A stretch of 64,000 bases of DNA from Parelaphostrongylus tenuis (GCA_019055375.1 JAHQIW010007006.1:299085-363084); one strand, 5' to 3'. Counted from the stretch's first letter, positions 48,240 to 59,188 are shown. Translations and numbers: made by a program. Notes: generated by a model not told the origin, from the sequence alone.

Positions 48240-48428
48240 ACCTCCACTGGTGTCTCACATCGCACAGGGCTTCGACACTTTTTTCTGTTCGTCGTCCTGT
48301 CATAATATTCTAAAAAAACCTATAAAAACTGAAAAAATCTCTAAAGCCTCCAAAAAAAGCGGAAAATCTATTCGAAAATCCCAAAAAAAGTGCTACCTAC
48401 CGATTTGATCACACGCACTAACACAAAG
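48240..48428 (+). promoter_or_regulatory. Oligo(A)-rich 5'UTR exon of the PABP-like locus
   Basis: Runs of A occur at 48,312-48,318 (7), 48,324-48,328 (5), 48,332-48,337 (6), 48,352-48,358 (7), 48,363-48,366 (4), 48,375-48,378 (4) and 48,383-48,389 (7), separated by short pyrimidine-rich spacers. The block ends in a perfect donor AAAG|GTGAGT at 48,429. The matching acceptor is TCATCTTCAG (ending 49,045), 10 bases before the start codon. Vertebrate PABP mRNAs carry such an A-rich leader, which PABP binds to repress its own translation; the same control here is inferred from position and sequence. The transcription start is not known. Confidence 0.55.
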
Positions 48429-49283
<855 letters not shown>

Positions 49284-49324
49284 TAAGATTTCTTCTACCT
49301 TAACAGCATATTTCAAGCCTGGTT

Positions 49325-50395
49325 CTTTCTGTTTGTAAATGGACAAATGAAAAGCCGACCTCATTATCTGGACAGGATATTTTCACAGGAGTGTTAATAG
49401 TTATTCGAAAGCTTAGATTTCTGACTCGAGCTCCCACATGACCGGTTTTACAAAACACCATTTTATAGCGCTATAATGTTCAAAACAAAAATATGTGTGT
49501 ACCTAATAATGTAGAGTGGTGTGCAAAAACGTTTGCGTCAGCTGGGTTCGAACCTAGATCTCACTCTTTCCGGGATCGTGTGCTGAACCGTTGCACTACC
49601 GACGCCCGTTTTGCACACCGCTCTTTCTACGCTACAACGCATCTAACTGTCACCCGCCAATCGTCAACGGTCTGGTCAAAAATATTTTTCACATAACTAC
49701 GTGTTATTTCCCTATCTCGCTTATATTTCGCTGGACAAAATCCCTTCCTTAGGGTGCTAAAACTCATTCGGTAGCACAAGTTTCGAAAAGCTCAAAAGTA
49801 TGTTTGTTTTTTGAAAAGCTCTTTTATAGCGTCTAGGAAAAAGAAAAGATTTGTGCTTCACAGCTGGTCGGACAGAGGTCTTTCTTTAGACTATCACTAA
49901 TCAATGGAAAGCGTAGATTTCAGTGATTCCATCGTTTTATATATTGTCTGGAAAATCGTTTAGCAGCGAGAATGGATCGAGTTTCACATTTTCGACGACA
50001 TTCTTTACTGGCCAACTTACGAAGCGGGGCAGGTGCGGAACGGCCGGTCACGTTCGACATATCGCTATTCAATTGGGGATTTTTTCATCGCATCGACAGA
50101 AACATAAGCTAAAAACGTATGATTCTGATACTACGGGTAATTATTTACACGCTGATGTGCTTTTCGTGATTCCAGCGAATTATACATGTAGAGAAATGAA
50201 AGGGCACAGCGAGTATGAAACATTTTTTTTGAATGCGACATTGTTATAAAAGGGTGTTTTGAATAACCTGCGAAGTGGGTTGTAGCCCCAAGTCTTAGCT
50301 TTCGAATGGTTACTAACACTCCTGTGAAAATTTCCTTTCCACTGAATGAGGTCGATTTTCACTTGTCCCTTTACAATCACAAAGAACCCAAGCCT
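49325..50395. mobile_element. Palindromic repeat family P inside PABP intron 1
   Basis: The left arm begins near 49,330 (GACAAATGAAAAGCCGACCT, then CACAGGAGTGTTAATAG). The right arm ends near 50,390 with the inverted equivalents (ACTAACACTCCTGTGAAAAT, then ACTGAATGAGGTCGATTTTC). The interior includes a minus family C SINE (49,508-49,620) and a segment at 50,120-50,190 shared with the copies at 61.6 and 62.3 kb. Confidence 0.6.
49508..49620 (-). repeat. tRNA-like SINE, family C, minus strand
   Basis: TAGAGTGGTGTGCAAAAACG is the complement of the family C tail. TTCGAACCTAGATCTCACTC and TGAACCGTTGCACTACCGAC are complements of the B and A boxes. It is nested in a palindromic element. Confidence 0.65.
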
Positions 50396-50766
50396 TTCAT
50401 GGGGTCTGTTATGGCGTTCATAAAGTGCAAGACACATGTTTCGGCCTCCCAGTCTCGTCAGTCGCACGGTACCTTTTGGTTCAGTCTTTCCTTGGGATCA
50501 TATCTTCTGTCGAGAGGAATCGACATCAAACTGTTCAAACTCAACTTACGGTGAAAGAATCACCGTGGCGTCCTTTCAGAGTAATTGCTTGTCGATTAGA
50601 TAGTTTGATGCTGTCACAAAGCATGTGTAAAAATCACTTCTAATCAACTATCTTGAGAACTCCATTTCTTTCTTTTATCTATTGTTCAATGGGACCACAC
50701 CTGCAAGATTTGTTTGCGCGTACATTGGGCAATCTGCTGTAACTTCTCCTATTCTGTAGTTTGGAG

Positions 50767-51060
50767 GATGGGCGCGGATGGTGCTATGGTTAGAGGTACC
50801 CTTCAACGCACAAGTGGTCGATGGTTTGATCCCGTGCCCAAGGCTTGCCAACCAAACACTTCCATCCCTTCGGTGTTAGTGAATCGGTACCGGGCTTGTT
50901 TGGGAGGATAGCAGCACCGATTAGATACATCGGTTGACCACCGCTAGATCAGTTATTGTTAAGGTCAGATATGCATTTAGTCACCCCTCAAACGGGTCTA
51001 TGAATAGATACGAACGCATGGCGCATCCCTTAAAGGTTGGTCATCGCTAAGGGCTTTTAG
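50767..51060 (+). repeat. tRNA-derived SINE, family B, in PABP intron 1
   Basis: The head GATGGTGCTATGGTTAGAGG is followed by the body GCTTGTTTGGGAGGATAGCA. It has the same orientation as the host gene. Confidence 0.65.
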
Positions 51061-51215
51061 AGCTGTCTAATTTGGAGAACGTGATAAAATAAAAGGGAAG
51101 TTGAAAGTTTTTCGAGAACTATGCTGGTCTTCTTGAAGACGTGATATGAGTACTTAGTCGATAGTTCCATAAGTTTTCGAGAAAGATGAACATCAAATCT
51201 ACTAACCAAAAGTAA

Positions 51216-51684
51216 TTAAAATTGCTTGATTTTGGTATCGTTCAATCGCGCATTTTCTTGCGAACAGTTTGGTGTACAACTTGCGTATAATTGCTTCAAG
51301 ATGGTGCACTCGTGGGAACAAATTCGCTCGCTAGTCATGCATAAATGGCGTGTAGAGAAAATGCCATTGAAGCGGCGCGCAAGATTAATGGAGCTTGGGG
51401 CGATAATAAAATTGTAAAAAGGACGGCTAGGAGGTGACTAGCGGTGTTCAATGCTGGAGAGAATAGTCTGGAGAGTCAGTCGCGTTCGGAGCGTCCACAG
51501 GAAGCTCCATTAATCTTGCGCTTCGCTTCACCATCTCTTTCCCTTTACGATCCATTCGTGCACAAGTAGGAAGCGATAGTGTTTCCACGACAGCTCCGTC
51601 TGAAAGTAAATATAAGCAAGTTGTGCTTCAAAATGTTCGCAGCAAAATGTGCAATTGAACGATACCAAAATCATGCAATTTCAA
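51216..51684 (+). mobile_element. Mariner-derived foldback MITE, copy 2 (PABP intron 1)
   Basis: The terminal repeats are AATTGCTTGATTTTGGTATCG (first 20 bases) on the left and ACGATACCAAAATCATGCAA on the right, extended by AGTAATT/AATTACT. From ATG 51,301 it encodes MVHSWEQIRSLVMHKW and then frame-shifted remnants. The right half contains GAAGCTCCATTAATCTTGCG, the inverse of CGCAAGATTAATGGAGCTTG in the left half, so it is a snap-back copy like the one at 557. Confidence 0.7.
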
Positions 51685-51750
51685 TTACTTCTGCCCAATA
51701 AATTTGCCGTCAATCATTGTAGTGCCAAAACTTATAGAACTACCTCATAC

Positions 51751-51985
51751 ATGCGAGAGCGTGTTGCCAGTAGCTAGAAATGATCGGCAAAACACACATG
51801 TGGTCGATCAAGCGATGAGATGGTTCGATCGAGCTCATCCGAAGCTTACCAAGCCTTCCATCCCTCCGGGGCCGGTAAATTGGTACCAGACGTGTTTAGT
51901 AGGATAACAACACTGTTTAGATGCATCGATAGGCAGCATCCCTTAGGGATTGATCAGTGCTGAGGGCTTCTAGAGCTGCATAATT
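51751..51985 (+). repeat. Decayed SINE family B in PABP intron 1
   Basis: The B-box side ATGGTTCGATCGAGCTCATC and body GGGGCCGGTAAATTGGTACC are clear; the A box is poorly preserved. Confidence 0.5.
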
Positions 51986-52147
51986 TGGAGGGCGTGTTGA
52001 AAGGGACGTTGAAAGTGTTTGGAGAACTAAGTTATTCTTCTTGAACGCGTAATCTTAGTGCCTTTAATCGACGAAATATTCTTAATTTTAAATAGAACCC
52101 CGCGGATATCCATTAGTACGATGGACCATTTCCATTACTAACTTTAG

Positions 52148-52453
<306 letters not shown>

Positions 52454-52476
52454 TGACTCGACTTTGTCTCTTGCAG

Positions 52477-52595
52477 GTGGCTGTTGATGAGGAGGGTAAT
52501 AGCAAAGGTTACGGCTTCGTTCATTTTGAAACGGATGAGGCCGCTCAGAATGCCATCAACAAGGTTAATGGGATGTTGCTAGCTGGAAAGAAAGT
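52477..52595 (+). CDS. PABP exon 3 (RRM2, second part)
   Basis: The acceptor GTCTCTTGCAG precedes the exon, which encodes [20 protein letters not shown] with RNP1 and ends in phase 2 at GT|GTGAGT. The intron between exons 2 and 3 is only 68 bp. Intact. Confidence 0.9.
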
Positions 52596-52677
52596 GTGAG
52601 TGTTTCGCTTGATAGTTACCTTATCTATATCTAGAGATCTTTATCTAATGCAAGTTGGACTGCTCATATATGGAACT

Positions 52678-52960
52678 CGAGCGTGTGTGGCGCAGTGGTT
52701 AGAGGTGCTTTGTGACATACATGTGGTGGCGGTGCAATTACACGCTCAAGGCTCTCTCACCCTTCCAGCTTCGGGGAAGGCGGATTTATACCAGAGTTGT
52801 CTGGGAGGACGGGAATCTGAGTTGACATATCGGTAGACCACCGCGAGTCATTGGAAGGACTAGTATACATCAGTATCACCCTTTAACGATGTTAGATCAA
52901 GACGAATGCACGGAGCATCCCTCAGGGATTATTGGTTATTGCCGAGACCTTCAGCTTCTA
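52678..52960 (+). repeat. tRNA-derived SINE, family B, in PABP intron 3
   Basis: The head GAGCGTGTGTGGCGCAGTGG has one of the best preserved A boxes. The body includes GAGTTGTCTGGGAGGACGGG. Confidence 0.65.
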
Positions 52961-53064
52961 TATGGATTTCCGTGTCACTCTCCCTTTTGGACTTGGCTTT
53001 TGTGATCCATTTGTCTTATTTGCATACGTTTAATAAGATTACCATTTATCCCTTACGGGACTAT

Positions 53065-53235
53065 GGACCCAACCCTTTGAGTGTCCAACCTCCAGGCGTG
53101 TTTCATCCAACAGTAACCTGTCACAGCGAAGCGTGTGGTTTGTAACAATGGCGTCTAACCCCAGCGTGCCATTGGTAGACGTAGCACGCTGGGAAAGGGG
53201 GCGGGGCTCAGACATGCGGAGGGTTGGGTCCGTGG
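53065..53235. repeat. Short inverted-repeat element, family R
   Basis: The ends are GGACCCAACCC and GGGTTGGGTCC about 165 bases apart. Inside, CCCAGCGTGC and GCACGCTGGG form a perfect 10-bp hairpin with a 14-base loop. A copy in the other orientation lies at 57,430-57,640 and a diverged one at 59,890-60,115. Confidence 0.55.
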
Positions 53236-53879
53236 TTCTATAGGGATCAAGAAAGACGCAAAGCTTGTGTATTCTTAGTGCGAAAGTCTTCGGCGTGCTT
53301 TAGATCCTACCAAACATGTTTATCATGGTCACTAGATGAAAGAAAAGTGCCATGAATTGAAGCTACAGCGTAAATCCCAGGTCCGACTATCTATTAACCT
53401 CGGCATAGTTTGAATAATTCAGTATCATCTTCTGTTTAGCCGCTCCGAGGTGTTATTAATAGTATTTATTGAATATCAGCGAAGCATATAACAATACAGT
53501 TAATACAGCGTAAATTAAAGTTGGAGGAGGTTTAGTTTTAGGCAGATCTCTTGTGGTGTGGTTAACCCTTTGCCAGCGGTGAGGGTTGTTGTGACCCTTT
53601 GCTCTTCAAAGATCTTATTCTCTGGACGCAGCTTTTCTTTTAGTATTTTCATAGATATTTGAAAGCTCAAATCCAGCGATTTCAACATAGTGGTTGGTAT
53701 CCGAGAAGGCCTCTTAGAACGTTGAGAAGCAAAATAAGTCAGGTCAGGCTAGGGTTAGAGCATAGCGCTACTCATCGGACTATACTGATACTCATTTGAT
53801 AGCCTAAGTCTCGACTATTTCGAAGCTAAGTTTGGTTTTTTAGAACATCTTCATAGTTTGCTTTAGAGGCGAAAAGAGG

Positions 53880-54370
53880 GATACTTGTCCATTATGGGGC
53901 GGCATTTGAGAAACCGATCTTATTCGCTGGACAGAAACCTTACAAAGGAGTGTTAGTGGGCATTCGAAAGCTTAGAGTTCTGGCTGAATTCTCACGTGCC
54001 CGCTCTTCGAAAAAGCCTTTTGTTGATATTTTTGCAGAAGGAAATTCCTCACGTTCCAGGGGCATATTTCTCGCCGGACAGAGCATTCTTCTTTGGACTG
54101 TTAGTAATTATAAGCACTGTGTTGGAATCAACAACGATTATGCTACTGAATGATTGCTAAATGTCCAAAGAAAGAGCCCTGTGCGGCGAGAAATATGCGC
54201 GTCTGAGACACATAATTGTGTAGATATTATAGAATTATAGAAGGGTCCTTTCGAAAACTGACGACTTGGAGGTGTAGCCACTATTCCAAGCTTTTGAATG
54301 ATTATTAACACTCCTGTGAAAAGTTTCGGTCCAGCGAATGAAATCCGTTTTTCATTCATCTCCTCATAAT
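53880..54370. mobile_element. Palindromic repeat family P, compact copy in PABP intron 3
   Basis: The left arm (53,880-54,115) contains GGAGTGTTAGTGGGCATTCG and CATATTTCTCGCCGGACAGA. The right arm (54,140-54,370) contains the inverse forms (TGTGCGGCGAGAAATATGCG, then ATTAACACTCCTGTGAAAAG). The arms are separated by a spacer of only about 30 bases, so transcripts would fold into a long hairpin. Confidence 0.65.
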
Positions 54371-54495
54371 GGATAAGCACCAAAGAAAATTACGAAATTT
54401 TCTTCACACGTAATTCACCAGAACCCTGTGAGCGTAAAATCACTTTATAGCAAGGGTTTTTTTTAACGTCAATTTACCTATCCATATGTGAAACT

Positions 54496-54780
54496 CGAGC
54501 GTTTGTGGCGCATTGGTTAGAGATGCTCTGCGATGCACATGTGGTCTATGGTTCGATCTCACGCTCAAACCCCACCAAACCTTCCATCCCTGCGGGATCG
54601 ATGGATTGGTACCAGATTTATTTGGGAGGATAGCTGTACTAGCTTGATACATCATTATGTCACTGCTAGTCATTGTGAAGGTCAAGCACGCAATCAGTGA
54701 CCTGGAACGATGGGATAGATGGAAACGAGTACATGGCGAACACCTTGGATATTTATTGATCGACGCTGAAAACTATTCTG
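54496..54780 (+). repeat. tRNA-derived SINE, family B, in PABP intron 3
   Basis: The head GAGCGTTTGTGGCGCATTGG and T-arm side ATGGTTCGATCTCACGCTC pair as an acceptor stem (GAGCG/CGCTC). The body follows to a GATCGACGCTG end. Confidence 0.65.
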
Positions 54781-54914
54781 AGCTTTTGTATGGAATTCGT
54801 CATAGCTTTCCTTCTCTAGACTTGGTTTTTATGATCTATTTGTCGGCGTTCTTGCATATAAATTTGGAAGTTTATTGTGGTTCTATTTGATTAGGAGGGA
54901 ACAAATGAAAAATT

Positions 54915-55295
54915 AATCTCATTCGCTCGAGAACTTTCCATAGGAGTGTTAGTAACCGTTCGAAAACTAAGGCTTGTGGCTGCAACCTCGCCTCCCCGGT
55001 ATTTCAAAACACCCCTTCATTACATTGCAACATTCAAAATTGAATCATGTTTCATGAAACCACGTGTTTTTTTCTCTCATCTCGCTTATATTCCGCTAGA
55101 CGAATCTCTTTCCTTAGAGTGCTAATATCAAAATATAGCACAAGCTTCGAAGAAGTCAAAAATGTGCTTGCTTTTCAGAAAGCCTTTTTGATTTTCTGAT
55201 CTCCTCTGGCTTTACGATTTGTGCTTCAAACCTCGCCGAACAGAGCTCTTTATAAAGACTACTAGTAATCATCTGATAGGGTAATGTTTTCTCAT
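54915..55295. mobile_element. Palindromic repeat family P fragment in PABP intron 3
   Basis: The left arm hallmark CATAGGAGTGTTAGTAACCG and the inner GAACAGAGCTCTTTATAAAG box are present. The right arm is missing, so only half of the palindrome remains. Confidence 0.5.
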
Positions 55296-55439
55296 TTTAG
55301 CGGTGGACCTATTTTCTGGAATTACGGCTTAGCAATGGAAATAAGATCCAGTTTACCATTTCTGGTAATCTTGTTTATAAGCTATTCGACAAGGTGAGAG
55401 CCGTGGCAGGGGGAGTAGTGGGGGCTGGGCGAGGCGGGA

Positions 55440-56040
55440 CGACCAATATCACCTGCCGTCCCGTTGATCGTCGAGTGGCTCAAGCCTGTATCAGCACCAC
55501 TTCCATTTTTTCCCTATCGCGTGCAAGAGCAGCCCAGTACCTTCGCTCTAGGGATTGGCTAAGCATCATATCTTTCTTCTATGTCTCTCGTGAAGAAATC
55601 AGGCTATCGTGATCCGTGGTCATCCTGTAGAATACTTGATGTCCCGTGGAATCCAGTCGATAACGAATCTCTTCCATCGGTTGTCATTGAAACGCATCTC
55701 GTGCCCGGCCCAACTTACTTTCGATATCCTGGCGTATATATCGGTGTCTCTGATCTTCAATCTTCGACATAGATCAGAACTTCGAATCTTCTCTCTCTCT
55801 CATTTGCGAGATTTGGGATACTCCTAGCGTCTTCCTTTCGACTGCTCGTTCGAATAACGCCGAGTAATCTTTCATTCAGCGTACGTAGCGATCAGCTTTT
55901 CGCTGCATGCGTTAGAGTAGGGATAGTTCTCGAGTCGAAAAGGTGGGCACGGAGTCGGATGTTCTTTGTCCTCTTCACTACGTCTTCGATGCTCTCAAAC
56001 GTTCTCCAATCCGCTCGTTTCGTCCTACTTGCGTTTTTTG
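55440..56040 (-). mobile_element. RTE-type retrotransposon 3' end, minus strand, in PABP intron 3
   Basis: The nucleotide sequence closely matches the element at 38,415-39,011 over its whole length, including CGTCCCGTTGATCGTCGAGT at the 3' coding end and TCGAAAAGGTGGGCACGGAG upstream. It carries several stops and is 5'-truncated. It ends about 25 bases before PABP exon 4, so the branch region and pyrimidine tract of that intron lie next to or within element-derived DNA. Confidence 0.7.
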
Positions 56041-56066
56041 TGATTTAGTTTTGTTCATAATTTTAG

Positions 56067-56301
56067 ATTTCACGGATACTTCCAACCACGTAGCCAAAGC
56101 GTGCGTGAATTGGGCGAGTCTGCCAAGAAGTCCACCAACGTTTTCGTTAAGAATTTTGGTGAAGAACTTGATAAGGAGAAATTGGAGAAGCTGTTTGCTC
56201 CATACGGCAAGATTACAAGTTGTGCGGTAGTGACCGACGCGGAAGGAAGATCGAAGGGATTCGGATTCGTTGCCTATGAAAATCCTAGCGAGGCTGAAAA
56301 G
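56067..56301 (+). CDS. PABP exon 4 (linker and RRM3, first part)
   Basis: The acceptor ATAATTTTAG joins to GT of exon 3 to give VFHGYFQPRSQSVRELGE, then RNP2 VFVKNF and RNP1 KGFGFVAY, ending at AAG|GTTAGA. The linker normally reads close to V-x-x-F-x-P-R-x-x-R; the changes at the Lys/Arg positions are unusual for such a conserved protein. No stop. Confidence 0.85.
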
Positions 56302-56454
56302 GTTAGAGTCTTTTTGTATTGGATTGGCAGAAAATTTTCCGGACATTCTGGTTTTTGTTGGTTAATTTCCATGCATTGAGTTTTTGTTTTACTATCGCTT
56401 AGAACAGCTTCTTGCGGTTATTTTGATAAAACACCTATACTTTTGTTTGAGATG

Positions 56455-56600
56455 GAGTTGTCCGAGAGCGAACGCGCTTGTTTATGCTATTTGGATGTCA
56501 TTTGCGTTCATGTGCTGCTTTGTCACGCTGTGATACTCGTGTAGCCTCATCAGTCGTTTTTGCTTTCGAGACAGCTCTATCTTAAAACAGTTGTATAAGT
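56455..56600 (+). mobile_element. Fragment of mariner-derived foldback element
   Basis: GAGATGGAGTTGTCCGAGAG matches the start of the transposase segment, and CGAGACAGCTCTATCTTAAA matches the inverted right arm. The middle and both terminal repeats are lost. Confidence 0.4.
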
Positions 56601-56765
56601 GTTATATATCAAATAACTGCGAGAAGCTGCTCCAAATTATAGTAAAAACAAAAACTCTAAATGCACGAAAAGTAACTAACCAAAACGAGAGAGTCCGGAA
56701 AACTTCTTTCATCCTAATGTCACTACAGAATTTCGATTTCCTCACATACGGACCGATTTTTATAG

Positions 56766-56886
56766 GCTGTTGCCGAGATGAATGATCATCATCTTGAAGG
56801 CACTAATCTGACGACTTGTTGTATGCCGTGATCTGAGGAAAGGATGCGTTCCTGATAGATTCAAGCGAAAGCATGATATGCAAAAG
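56766..56886 (+). pseudogene. PABP exon 5 with 1-base insertion (end of RRM3)
   Basis: The acceptor TTTTTATAG opens AVAEMNDHHLEGTNL. Then an extra A at 56,811 shifts the frame and gives TGA at 56,829-56,831. Skipping that base gives RLVVCR followed by a basic stretch ending in FKRKHDMQK, exactly where the PABP family has VCRAQKK and KRK-E-Q-K. The exon is 121 bases; 120 would keep phase with exon 6. The donor AAG|GTAGGT is intact. Confidence 0.75.
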
Positions 56887-56996
56887 GTAGGTGTTCATAG
56901 GAAGGATTGGCTTGCTCTTCTGTTTTTTCTGTATTATCAGGTCGTTTCAGAACTTTTCACACTATAGCAATAAACAAAATTTATTGACGAGGGAGA

Positions 56997-57718
56997 ATCA
57001 AGATTGCTTGATTCTGGTATTATTCAATTGCGCATTGTCTTGCAAACATTTTGGTATAAAACTTGACTATACTTGCTTTATGATGGAGCTGTCGCGGGAA
57101 CGAATTCGCTTACTACTTGTGCACAAATGGGGCGTAGTGGAAAATGTTAGTGAAGCGGCGCGTAGAATTAACGGAGCTTGGAGCGATGATACAGTTGCAG
57201 AATGGACGGCTAGGAAGTCGTTTGCAAAGTTTAAAGCTGAAGAGAACAGTATGGAGAATAAATCACGTTCGAACCGTCCATAGAAAGCTCCATTAATCTA
57301 GCGCGCCGCTTTGATAGTATTTTCCCCTATGCGCCAATGGAAACTACATTGGTGCATAGGGAAAAATGCTATCAAAATGCTTTGTTCCCACTACAGCTCT
57401 ACCTTATCTTTTCGAAACCGTCGACCTACGGCCTCTGCTTCTCTAACTGACAGCTCTAGATGGTCTGGTACACCTACTCTGCGTCATTGACTCAGGCGTG
57501 CTACGTCTGGCAATGGCAGGTCATTGCGTCTAACAGTGACAAGGTGGGGTCAGAGATGATTTGGAGATGGAGCAGATCGTCCAGAGTTACCAGTTAGAGA
57601 TGCAGAGGCTTTGGCTCCACGGTCCCGAAAGGCTTAAAGCAAGTACAGGCAAGTTATATACCAAAATTTTCGCATGATATTGGGCAATTGAAGGATGCCA
57701 AAATCATCCATTGCCTAC
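56997..57718 (+). mobile_element. Mariner-derived foldback MITE, copy 3, with nested family R insert
   Basis: The left end is GATTGCTTGATTCTGGTATT and the right end GATGCCAAAATCATCCATTG. From ATG 57,083 a 66-codon frame is open (MELSRERIRLLLVHKW, SEAARRINGAWSDDTVAEWT, FKAEENSMENKSRSN), giving an intact transposase helix-turn-helix module without a catalytic domain. At 57,311-57,375 a near-perfect 28-bp stem with a 7-base loop marks the snap-back turn. A family R element lies at about 57,430-57,640, which explains the extra length. Confidence 0.65.
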
Positions 57719-57861
57719 TTCTATTTGATAGATTTGGTGTTTATTGCTCTAGCGTCAAAACTTATGGAAAAAGCTAATATCGTCGTCGCACGTTTGAGAA
57801 GATTTTGCCCATAAATCTATGCTTCCACTCAATTTACTGTTCATAAGCTACTTTTGTGCCT

Positions 57862-58160
57862 TGAGAACGTGTTGCACAATCGTTAGAGGTGCTTTGTGCA
57901 ACACATGATCGACCATTCGAAAGTCAACATTTCGATCTTGTGTCCAAAGCTCTTTAGACGTGTTATCCTTCCCGGGTCCGTGGATTGGTGCCAGAATTGT
58001 TTGGGAGGATAGCGGCACTGACTTGATACATTGGTAAGCCACTAGTAGTCATTGTGATGGCTAGGTATGCCTTATTCAATCGCCTTAAACGATGCTAGAT
58101 GAGGAGGAATACATAGCGCATCCTTCACGGACTGATTGACGCCATGGGATTTATCCTTTG
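57862..58160 (+). repeat. Decayed SINE family B in PABP intron 5
   Basis: AGAACGTGTTGCACAATCGT and GGTGCTTTGTGCAACACATG are the head. The body has TGTTTGGGAGGATAGCGGCA and the end ACTGATTGACGCC. Confidence 0.55.
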
Positions 58161-58275
58161 CTTTTCTATTTCCTATCACCTAAATATCTCTGTAATGTAA
58201 GTCGGTTACGCTGCACAGTTTTACTCAAAGTCTTGATCAGATTGGCTAGCTAGAGAGAATTACTTGTGATTTCAT

Positions 58276-58395
58276 GTGGAGCGTATGCAACGTTATCAAG
58301 GAGTAAATTTGTATGTGAAAAATCTCGACGATGCCGTTGACGATGAAACTTTACGAAAGCACTTCGAAACGTATGGCAAGATTACTTCTGCGAAG
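58276..58395 (+). pseudogene. PABP exon 6 with destroyed acceptor (RRM4, first part)
   Basis: The exon reads [19 protein letters not shown] and on to ITSAK, then AAG|GTATTT. By homology it should begin with GTGGAGCGT, but the preceding bases are TTTCAT instead of TTTCAG. The next AG (58,280-58,281) would drop two residues in frame, so cryptic splicing there is conceivable. Confidence 0.75.
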
Positions 58396-58488
58396 GTATT
58401 TGGTTTCCTCAATTGTTATTTACCTTAATGTCTGCTAATTCTAGTATATTTCAACAATATTGAATGCTGCATTTATTGTCCTTTGCAG

Positions 58489-58763
58489 GTCATGACCGAC
58501 GAGAACGGTCGCTCAAAAGGCTATGGTTTCGTGTGCTTCGAAAAGGCCGATGATGCAACAAATGCGGTTGCTGAGATGAACTCAAAATGGTCTGCTCAAA
58601 ACCACTCTACGTCGCCCTCGCTCGGCGTAAAGAGGATCGCCGAGCACAGCCTGCTTCACAGTACATGCATAGACCGGTTAGTCTCCGCTTAAGCACATAT
58701 GTGTCTGGTACTATCTACACATCTGGGCGGCAGAGCAGATATTTTGTCTCAGGCAGCCTACAG
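58489..58763 (+). pseudogene. PABP exon 7 with 1-base deletion (RRM4, second part and linker)
   Basis: The strong acceptor TTGTCCTTTGCAG precedes [20 protein letters not shown]. At NSK the run of four A (58,584-58,587) appears one short: the expected [20 protein letters not shown] continues in the +1 frame from 58,587. The original frame stops at 58,690. A homopolymer sequencing error is possible at this one site. The 3' end of the exon is uncertain. Confidence 0.75.
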
Positions 58764-58832
58764 GTCCGGAAATATATCCTTTCGCAGTGTGTCATTTTGT
58801 TACCGTTACAGTTTTCTTTTTTTTCGTGTTAG

Positions 58833-58983
58833 AGTCAGAGAGCTTCCCCGCTGGTATAACTGGAGCAGCAATGAGAAGCACTGCCCGCAATTGGCAAAGT
58901 ACTTTTGGTAGTCAAAGCCCATACATCACGTCCAGTACAGCACCTCTGTTCCAGATATATCTATTTGCTATTAAACTACGGTA
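58833..58983 (+). pseudogene. PABP exon 8 (linker), boundaries uncertain
   Basis: After a T-rich acceptor (TTTTTTTTCGTGTTAG), one frame gives FPAGITGAAMRSTARNWQST and SPYITSS, the low-complexity linker expected between RRM4 and MLLE. The frame then becomes unclear before a GTAAGT donor at 58,984. Confidence 0.5.
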
Positions 58984-59031
58984 GTAAGTAACCCTTCAAA
59001 TCATCACTTAGGGTACATTGCTTTACTTTAG

Positions 59032-59188
59032 GAAAGACTTCGTCCAACTACCACGACAGTAACAGGAGTTACGAGCTCAGCAATTCAATCCGGGTGCTGT
59101 ACATGGAGGCACTCGTCTTGCTGGTCAGAGATTTATCCAGGGTTCATTCGCTGGTCAGCCTCAATATACAGGACCACGCCCTCAACTA
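59032..59188 (+). pseudogene. PABP exon 9 with in-frame stop (linker)
   Basis: The frame reads a Gln-rich segment with TAA at 59,060-59,062, where CAA would be expected, and then ELRAQQFNPGAVHGGTRLAG and GQPQYTGPRPQ. The junction with exon 10 does not keep phase with the visible splice sites, which may be a further lesion. Confidence 0.65.

Noticed and set aside
48067..48408. 113-codon open frame upstream of the PABP locus
   Set aside because: It crosses a 13-bp tandem repeat and the oligo(A) tract (Lys-rich end) and overlaps two other frames; it is better explained as promoter plus 5'UTR.
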